From Helianthus annuus (lineage: Eukaryota > Streptophyta > Magnoliopsida > Asterales > Asteraceae), in contig NC_035441.2 in the NCBI RefSeq assembly GCF_002127325.2, positions 156,207,122 through 156,271,121 on the forward strand: a stretch of 64,000 bases of DNA, in the 5' to 3' direction. How positions within the stretch are numbered: the stretch's first letter is position 1; each line of letters begins with the position of its first letter. Position numbers and translations under genes: made by a program. Below the pieces are notes generated by a model. It ran no database searches, was not told the DNA's origin, and saw only the letters and a program-made list of their open reading frames with translations. Shown piece by piece: positions 56,872 to 64,000 of the stretch.

Positions 56872-58572
56872 GCAGCCAGTTCGAACCAAGGGCTGTTGTG
56901 CGAACCCAACTCCTCTATAAATACCGGAGCCCCTCCTCATTCATCCTCACTTGCTGATTTCATACCAAAACTCTGCCGAATTGCTGTCTGACCATTTCAA
57001 GTAAGATTTAACAGTTTTCTTCAATTATACAACGTTTTCCACTTTGATTTTCACAAGAATCACTTCGTTTTCATCTAAATTCTTATGTTTTCGCCTAAAA
57101 ACATACAAATTTTCACTTAACTTCTTCTTTTCTTCATAAATTCCTGTTTTTCACAAAAACCCTTCATCTTTTTCACCAAAATCTTCTTATTTCACATCTA
57201 ATCTACACTTAACCGGGTGTATTGGGACTAGCTACGGCTTCCCAAGTTAGAAATCAGTTGATTTCACGCTCACCAAGTGTTGGATCTGGGTGAAAACTCT
57301 TTAAAACCTTTTAAACTTAATTTTGACACCAAACCGGACCAAAAACGACATGTATTTCGTTCACTGAATAGTGGAACGAGGTAATGTCGAAACCCTCTCG
57401 AATTGGACTCGGAACACATCCCATTCAGGCGAAAACACAGCGCCGAATGCCAAAAACAGCTACATTTGTGAACTGGATTGTTCTGTGCGAAGCCAGCTTC
57501 GTATAAAGGCCCTGGTTTTACACAACACAGTCCAATTTCCATTCGTGACACAATCAAAGACCTCTCCGACTCTAAGCTCAATCCATAGCTTAAGGTTGGA
57601 GGGATGAACACTCGATTTTCTGAAGATGACGCGAATACACTCGACTTTGGACAACGGAAGCAGCACGTGTGCGAAGACCTACCTTCGTACGAAGGCACAC
57701 CTTCATACGAAGTTATCAGCTTCGTACGAAGCTTCTGTGCTCCCACCAACACTCAGATTTTCGACCGTTTCAGCACTTTAGAGGACTTATGCTTCTGTTC
57801 CTGTACGCAGGCTGATCCGGCGCTCCCTTCAATCCACTGATGATCGTGTTTCTTGATTAGTACACGTTCTGTGAATATACTCGAACCCATTTCCATTTAA
57901 TGCACTTTTGGGTGTTACATAGGTTCTCTATCAAAACACAACACACAACGCAAACACTTTATAGACGCTAACCGCTCCCGCATGCTATACGTGATTTGTT
58001 GAATGCTTGTTACTATGCTTACATGATGCTATGCCAGACCGCCTTTAGCAACGATAGAACTATGGTTTGGACTCAGCACTTGTTGTGAACATGGGTTGCT
58101 AAGGATCACATTACTTCACTTGTTCGCTTCGGTGAACATGTGTCGCGCATACTCTACATCGCAGTCACGTGGTTAGGTTGTATCATTGTTGATAGTTACA
58201 TGCTTTGCCTGTTACGTGTTACATGCTGGTTATGCGTAAACGCTTTTTACACTATATCTATGCAAACTTGTGTACTCACCTTTACTTTATGTATTGACTT
58301 TTACTTTAACGTATGTGACAGGTTGATTGGATGTTATGCTGGAAACGAGTTAGGGAGTCTAGAAACTCACCAAATAAAATCTGAGTTGTCGGAATTGAAT
58401 TTGATTTTGAGACTGAATATCTGTAATGACTGCTTTTGAATTATTTGTTTAATAGTATGAGATATTAAACCTTAGAAATATTGTCATTTAATAGTTGTTA
58501 TGGATTCTTTTGAACAATCTGTTTCGCTCAGTGCCACGCCCCGATGATTCCGCCATCGGTTGGGGTGTGACA
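56872..58572 (+). repeat. 3' LTR of element B, 5' end deleted
   Basis: 'ctggcagcc' followed by a TATA box ctataaata (56914) resembles the C LTR promoter region (ttggcagccaataaatac). It ends GGGGTGTGACA at 58572, like C. The integrase catalytic core, chromodomain, PPT and LTR start are all missing at the junction. It contains CTTCGTACGAAG palindromes. Confidence 0.75.
57682..57732 (+). repeat. CTTCGTACGAAG palindrome array of the B LTR
   Basis: ccttcgtacgaagg, ccttcatacgaag and gcttcgtacgaagc lie within 51 bases. The half-words 'gtgcgaagccagcttcgta' (57486) and 'gtgcgaagacc' (57669) are nearby. Confidence 0.75.
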
Positions 58573-59867
58573 ATAAGTTATAAGAAGATGTGAAAAAACT
58601 TAGCCAAACACCCCTTTATACCAACTCAAAATATTGTTATATAATATTTAAATCCATATTACTAAATATATATTTATTCATGTGTAATACGTGCCTTTCT
58701 TATCTACTTACACATAGAAATAAGTCCTCGAAACACCATGCCATTTTTAGACCATGAATAATGGACATTATAAGGGCGTGAGGTGACTTGATAATGCTCT
58801 CAACAACACCTCTATGGGCTTTGTAGGGGCATGGAAATGGAGGGACATTTCTAGTATAATGTCCAATGAGAAAAACAAAATTGGAAAGTAATGATGGAAT
58901 GAGGACATTATGTGGTGTTAACCATTGCACATTTTTTAAGGAGCATTATGGTGTTGATGTGGCGGAAAATGCCCATGAGTTGAGATCCTTTACAAACAGT
59001 GCTAACTGTAAGAACCGTAAGAACATATCTGAGCCATTGATAGTTTAAATAAAGTGTTGGTGTTGATTACAAATAAAACCTTTATAGTTAATAATTAGTA
59101 CTAACAAGTTAGGGGTAATTTCGTAATATTGATAATTTATATTAAATAATAAGATCTATCATTTATGGGTCTTTTAGTCATTTAGCCTTTTTTTCTTTGA
59201 ATACTAATTCCATCAAGGGTTTTAAAACTAAAATAACTTTTATATACTTCATTATTATTTTAGAAAAAATTATGCCATAAAATCATGTATTTTTTATCTT
59301 TAATATGAGTACCATATGGTTATATCTTTTTTTATTTATAAAAGTGACTTTTAAAAAAATTACAAAAATGTGTTTTAAAATTGTGCTGGTTATGTAGTTG
59401 AAATGTGCTAGTATGAAAAATGTATTGTATTGATTTTAAATCTATACGTATGATCTTATTTTGTTGTGTACTTCTTACGAGGATCAATATCAAAACAACT
59501 CACCCACATTATTCCCTTTTGTGCGATAAAGTTCAATTCCATATAAAACCCCATTGTGCGATCAGCCTCGAAGACGAACAACAGATTGAATACAAACAAG
59601 GTGAACAAGCCGTTGTGCGTTCAGCCTCGAAGCAAACGTCCAACGATAATCAACAATCAGTTAAAGTTGATTTTGTGCTGTTAAATTGTTAATTACCATA
59701 GATATGGGATAGATAGTTGGTTGTTCATGTGCTGACATAGTACAGGGATGTGTGCTGATTATGTGTTAATTACAATAAAATACAAACAAACACCAAAAGT
59801 AGATATAATCAGCACATCTGTGTTAAATATGAAAACCAAAAGTAGATTTAAACAACACATCTGATGT

Positions 59868-59975
59868 GCTGATAATAGAGAACGATTGAGGATGTTGTGC
59901 TAATGTCATTTATGTTGATAATGGGGAACGATTGAGGACGGTGTGCTGATAATGGAGAAAGATCGAGGATGTTAT
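59868..59975 (+). repeat. Three degenerate copies of 'gtgctgataatggagaacg'
   Basis: Copies near 59872, 59917 and 59945 share 'gataat..g.gaa.gat.gagga'. Spacing is irregular. Confidence 0.55.
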
Positions 59976-60019
59976 GCTAATTATATAGTGTAGTGCTTGT
60001 TGTATTTTTTTTTTTTTTT

Positions 60020-60190
60020 TTTTGTGGTGGTTCCTACAGGTTGGTTCGATCATTGAGAGTTACCGATATTTTAATAATTATTTTTTTGTGGTGGTTCCTA
60101 CAGGTTGGTTCGACCATGGATATCTTAAAAAATCAAACTTTAATTGAATTAAACTTGCATGGATTTACTGATATTTTAATAATTATTTTT
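60020..60190 (+). repeat. 64-bp tandem repeat
   Basis: 'tttgtggtggttcctacagg' plus 'ttggttcga' occurs at 60021 and 60085, followed in each case by 'gatattttaataattattt' (60065 and 60168). Confidence 0.7.
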
Positions 60191-60658
60191 AACTAGTTAT
60201 AAATAAAGAGGGTCAGAAGGTCTAAATTATCCCTAAACTAATTTTTTATTCAGGGACACTTGTCAATTATGTGTTGGTTTTTACAGTTTTTACAAATATA
60301 AGTGTTTGTATATGATTCCATTTCAAATGCCCATTAAAGAGCATTAACTATTACAGATGGCCTTAAAATTATTAATTCCACCTCTCAAACTATAAATAAT
60401 ATAAATTTTTAATTGGTTTTAGCATTTAATAGTGTTTCGTTTATCATTTAATTCAATTTTTATCTGATAACATTCATTCGATAACTTTAAAAAAATCTAG
60501 AGTTAACTTCCATTTTGCTCCCTTTAGTTTGATCATTTTAACGGTTTTACCCCAATAGTTTAAATTTTATATGTGGTTATGTTTAGTTTATTTTTGTTAG
60601 ACATTCAGATTTGGGTTTAACTGAAATGAACTTGTATAATAGAATAGTATTTTATTTA

Positions 60659-60662
<4 letters not shown>

Positions 60663-60703
<41 letters not shown>

Positions 60704-60705
60704 TT
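60663..60705 (+). repeat. (ATT)n microsatellite
   Basis: About 14 uninterrupted ATT/TTA units. Confidence 0.9.
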
Positions 60706-61355
60706 TGCTATTGTAACTTATACTGAGTATGGGTATCATTACCGAACCGAACCAATACATACCAAACAACATCGGTGATGACATTTGTATTTATCAAAAC
60801 CAGTTTCGGTATTTGTTTTTTGTTTTCGATCGATACAAAAATGGTGTCTTTAGTCTTTTGAGCACATCACGACTTTATTTTTAGGTTGTCTAAGAAAACT
60901 TTTATGTAAATACACCATTTGTATATAAACTTTTAAATTTTGTAATATTTTTATAACCGAACCGACACCGCCCGAACAATATTAGTATTAGTATTTATTT
61001 TTATGGTTTTTTACTTCGATACTCTATTATACTATTATACCTTTTATTTAGTTAGGTCTGGTACTATTATAATTATTTTGTGTATTTTTGTATATATCGA
61101 ATTTCCACGGCAACACAATGAAAAACCATTGATATAAATATTAGAGACTATGACATTCTTAGATATTTCTCTTTGTTTGACATAGTACTACTTTTAGATC
61201 GTAGACGTATTGTCTTCTAGTTAATTTATTATGGCACTACTTAGATATTTTTACTTCATGGAATTGAAATATAGAGGTTTTTTTGTCTTTAGGTGCTATA
61301 GATATTTTTATTTCATGGAATTGAAACATAGTGGGTTTTGTCTTCAGGTGCTAAT

Positions 61356-61860
61356 TAGGGGTGTAAACAAGCCCAGAGGCTCGAGAGCTGTTCGTTATTG
61401 GCTCGGTTAAAACTCGAATGAGCCGAGCTTTAAAGAGCTTGAGCCTAAGCTCAAGCCTGAAATAGAGCTCGTTTAGTTATCGAGCCCGAGCTCGACCCTA
61501 AAATATAAAGATCGTTTAGGCTCGCGAGCCTAAACAAACCCAAACAAAAATTTATTTTATTTTTATATATAATATAATAATAATTACTATAACATTGGCG
61601 AGCCGAGCTCGAGCCGAGCTTTGGCTCGTTTAAGCAACATTGAAGCGAGCTAAAGCCGAGTTTTTAGCTCGTCTGAGGTTGTTCTTAAAATAGCTCAAGC
61701 CGAGTCGAGCCGAGCTCGAGCTATGGGTTTTACTCGCGAGCCGGGTTCAAACTCAAATTAGTAGGCTCGAACCAAGCCGAGCTCGAGCCCGAGCTTCATA
61801 AAAACATGACAAGCCGAGCACGAGCCCAGTTGAGCTCGGCCCGGCTCGTTTACACCCGTA
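61356..61860 (+). mobile_element. Non-autonomous hAT-type MITE, 505 bp
   Basis: Terminal inverted repeats TAGGGGTGTAAAC (61356-61368) and, reversed, TACGGGTGTAAAC (61848-61860). Flanks gtgctaat (61348-61355) and gtactaat (61861-61868) form an 8-bp target duplication with one mismatch. An 8-bp duplication and a TAGGGGTG end are characteristic of the hAT superfamily. The inside is filled with 'gctcgagccgagctcg' words in both senses, so much of it can fold on itself. It has no transposase. Confidence 0.8.
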
Positions 61861-62344
61861 GTACTAATGATTTAGTCTTAGGTTCATAAGATATAGAAGT
61901 CATTGTTTAATTATGGTGCGATTTCTCAAGAGGAAAGGGGTTGAACTACTTTTTTCGTAGGAGTCTTCTAATTCACCAAGGTATGTTTTAGATAAGTTTT
62001 TTGTTGTTTTATTTAATGATTAGGAGAAATCGAAATTGGGAAGGTTTGAACTTTGATGGTTTTTTGTTGTTACTTTACTTACTTGTGATGGTTTTTTTAT
62101 TAGTTTTATCAGTTCTAGAATATTTAACTTAAACTTGAATAAGTTAAACATCATAAAACGAATGTAGAACACATTCTGATTTTGAATTAATAGTAAAAGA
62201 TTAACCTTTAACAGAGGTGAAAACTAGATTGAAACTTGAAAGTCGTATAGAATTCAGTTACGAAACTTGATTGCAAGGTTGGAACAAGTTTTGGATCTGA
62301 TACTCTAATCGTTAATGTAATTTTAGGAGAAGTCGAGGTATATC

Positions 62345-62368
62345 TATATATATATATATATATATATA
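62345..62368 (+). repeat. (TA)n microsatellite
   Basis: About 12 TA units. Confidence 0.9.
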
Positions 62369-62529
62369 AATGAGATGTGATTTGGGCTAGGTGGCATTGG
62401 ATTTGGGACATTTTTGCTGATGTGGCAACTTATATTTTTGAGTTTAGGAGGGAATTCTCAAATGCCTTCATCATTCACGATTTTAACAAAAAAGTGGCGG
62501 GATCCGGCTGTGATTCAGGTCACCCAATA

Positions 62530-64000
62530 TTAAAAAACGGATCCTATATATTATCTTTACCAGACCACCATATCTCATAACCTCACTTTTCACAAACCCT
62601 ACATACCATTTCCTAAATCTGCTTCTTCGTTTTTCAGAGATTCATCGTCCTTAGGTATGTTATTATGCCATTCCTTCTTTGTTTTCGTATTGTTAATCTA
62701 ATACATATTTGATTTTTTTCGATTTCATCAACTATCTTACATATTCAGATGAGATTCATAAGGACGACAATGTTTTGATGCTTTCTTCATCTTCATGTAA
62801 ATGCTATTTGTTTCATGTTTCCAGATTTGAAGAGATCGATTTGTTTGCTGTTTAATAATGATTTACGATGTGTTTTGTCATATCTAGGGTTTGCTTGTGG
62901 TCTTTCGTATCCGTCAAAACCCTAATCGACCGGAGAAATCATCAAAAGTTCTTCACAATATGGTTAGTTTCTTCTCTCAATTTTGTTATTCAATCATCTT
63001 TCATCCACATTCAATTTTACAAACCCTAAAGCTCATCTACGGTTTCATCTGTAATTAGATCTTATACTGTTTATTTATGTTATTAGATCTTATAGGAACT
63101 TTTTTTTGTTCAAAACCCATTCGGCAGATCTTAATCATTTTCGTTGTTATTTGTTTGTAGATCGTTCCACATAATTTGCAGGTATGTAATTTATATTAGA
63201 TTGTTATTTATTGTAAATGTTTAATGTGAATTTTTGATGATTTTTATGTTTTTTTTTGTTGATCGAACCTGTTATATGTAAGTTTAATCAACAATCTATA
63301 AAAAATTTGTTCTTCATCTCCTTCTCCGCCGATGCTTATTGTTTGATTTTTTTTCCGTTGTTTGTTGGTTGTTTGTTGATGATGATTTTGCATTATCCGA
63401 TTCCAGTCATATGAAATGATATTTTGTTGATGTTTTGATTTTGTTCTCATGTTACTCATATTTTTATTTACAGTCTTTTAGTTTGTTGTTGATGATGATA
63501 TGTTTTGATTGTGTCCGATGTTTTTTGATTGTGTTGATGAAGATTTACAGTGGTCTAATATTTTTTCATCCGGTATAATGTTTTTGCCTTCGGAATATTG
63601 ATTTTGTTTCTAAAAAATAAATATTTTTTATTTTTTTTAAACCGTTTCTTTTTATTTTTGGATTTGGAAGTTTCTCAATTGATTAAATTATCTTTTAAAG
63701 CTTACTGATTGTTGATTTAGGAATATTGATTGTTTTTCTATAAATACTTTACCGTTTTATTTTTTTAAAAACCTTCATATATATTTTTCAGATATGCATC
63801 CCTTGCACAACAGTCCTTCATTTTTAAAGCTTATTGATGAAGATGACCTGATATTTTTGGTACGTTTATGTGTATTCTAATTACTAATCATATTTTAAGT
63901 AAACTGATATTTATCTTTTTTTTATTTTGTTTTAAACTTATAGCAAATAAATGGTGATTTATATTTAGTATGATAATTTATGGCATTGGATGTTAGTGAT
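62530..64000 (+). other. Possible 5' end of an intron-containing plant gene
   Basis: A TATA-like 'ctatatatta' near 62543 is followed by a pyrimidine-rich leader with 'aaaccctaca', several gt..ag-like junctions (ccttag|gtatgt 62655, aatATG|gttagt 62963, ttgcag|gtatgt 63182) and a plausible coding exon: after 'tttttcag', ATG at 63794 starts MHPLHNSPSFLKLIDEDDL and ends before gtacgt at 63860. A later acceptor (tttag|tatgataa near 63970) would keep the frame open to the window end. No domain can be named. The splice reading is speculative. Confidence 0.25.

Larger units (their letters stand above)
58573..61355 (+). other. AT-rich flank without supportable genes
   Basis: This is the host side of element B. 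I see no convincing coding region. It contains a threefold 'gataatgg(a/g)gaacgattgagga' repeat (59868-59975), a 64-bp repeat 'tttgtggtggttcctacagg' (60021 and 60085), a T run (60005-60023) and an ATT microsatellite (about 60663-60705). Confidence 0.5.

Noticed and set aside
58700..58980. Possible MITE with partly inverted 'aacaccat' ends
   Set aside because: The inverted match is weak and no target duplication was found.
59552..59640. Two 'tgtgcg.tcagcctcgaag' copies considered as coding or LTR remnant
   Set aside because: Too short and without matching ends; no element could be delimited.

Overview
This window is plant genomic DNA made almost entirely of nested LTR retrotransposons. There are no bacterial-type operons, rRNA or tRNA genes. 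The encoded proteins are Ty3/gypsy polyproteins of the chromovirus type (gag with CCHC knuckles, protease, RT, RNase H, DD35E integrase, terminal chromodomain) with initiator-Met-tRNA primer sites. The Athila-like element at the left edge and the CCGATCGG, CTTCGTACGAAG and CTTACGGACCGTAAG motifs in the LTRs suggest a eudicot, probably Asteraceae. That identification is an inference from memory of similar repeats and needs a database search.

Layout. Element A (1 to about 5967) is an Athila/Tat-like non-autonomous element whose 5' end lies outside the window. It sits in the 5' leader of element B. Element B (about 5968-9745, resuming 55963-58572) is an old gypsy element. It is split by element C (9746-55962, TSD ggcgg/agcgg) at the conserved LGLAGYY codons of the B RT/RNase H region. 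Element C is split in its integrase by element D (17502-52250). D carries two younger insertions. F (24863-33543, perfect TSD tgctc) lies in the D integrase zinc finger. E (35425-49615, minus strand, perfect TSD catac) lies in the D 3' LTR. The nesting is therefore host > B > C > D > (E, F). Right of 58572 is AT-rich non-LTR sequence with a 505-bp hAT-type MITE (61356-61860) and what may be the 5' end of an ordinary intron-containing gene near the right edge.

State of the elements. A, B, C and D are broken by stops, frameshifts and deletions. E has two 3530-bp LTRs in which I could see no difference and an uninterrupted 1525-codon gag-pol. F has two 1443-bp LTRs with about 11 differences and an uninterrupted 1496-codon gag-pol. 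E and F are the candidates for recent or current activity and could supply proteins to their relatives.

Most interesting structure. (1) The B and C leaders each contain three successive hairpins that present a GGN-GTGAAA-N'CC loop motif, with N/N' covarying between repeats and the outer stems covarying between elements. (2) Every LTR family here carries its own array of short near-palindromes, a different sequence in each family, and in C the array copy number has changed between the two LTRs of one element. (3) D, E and F share an additional proline-rich open frame between the PBS and gag.
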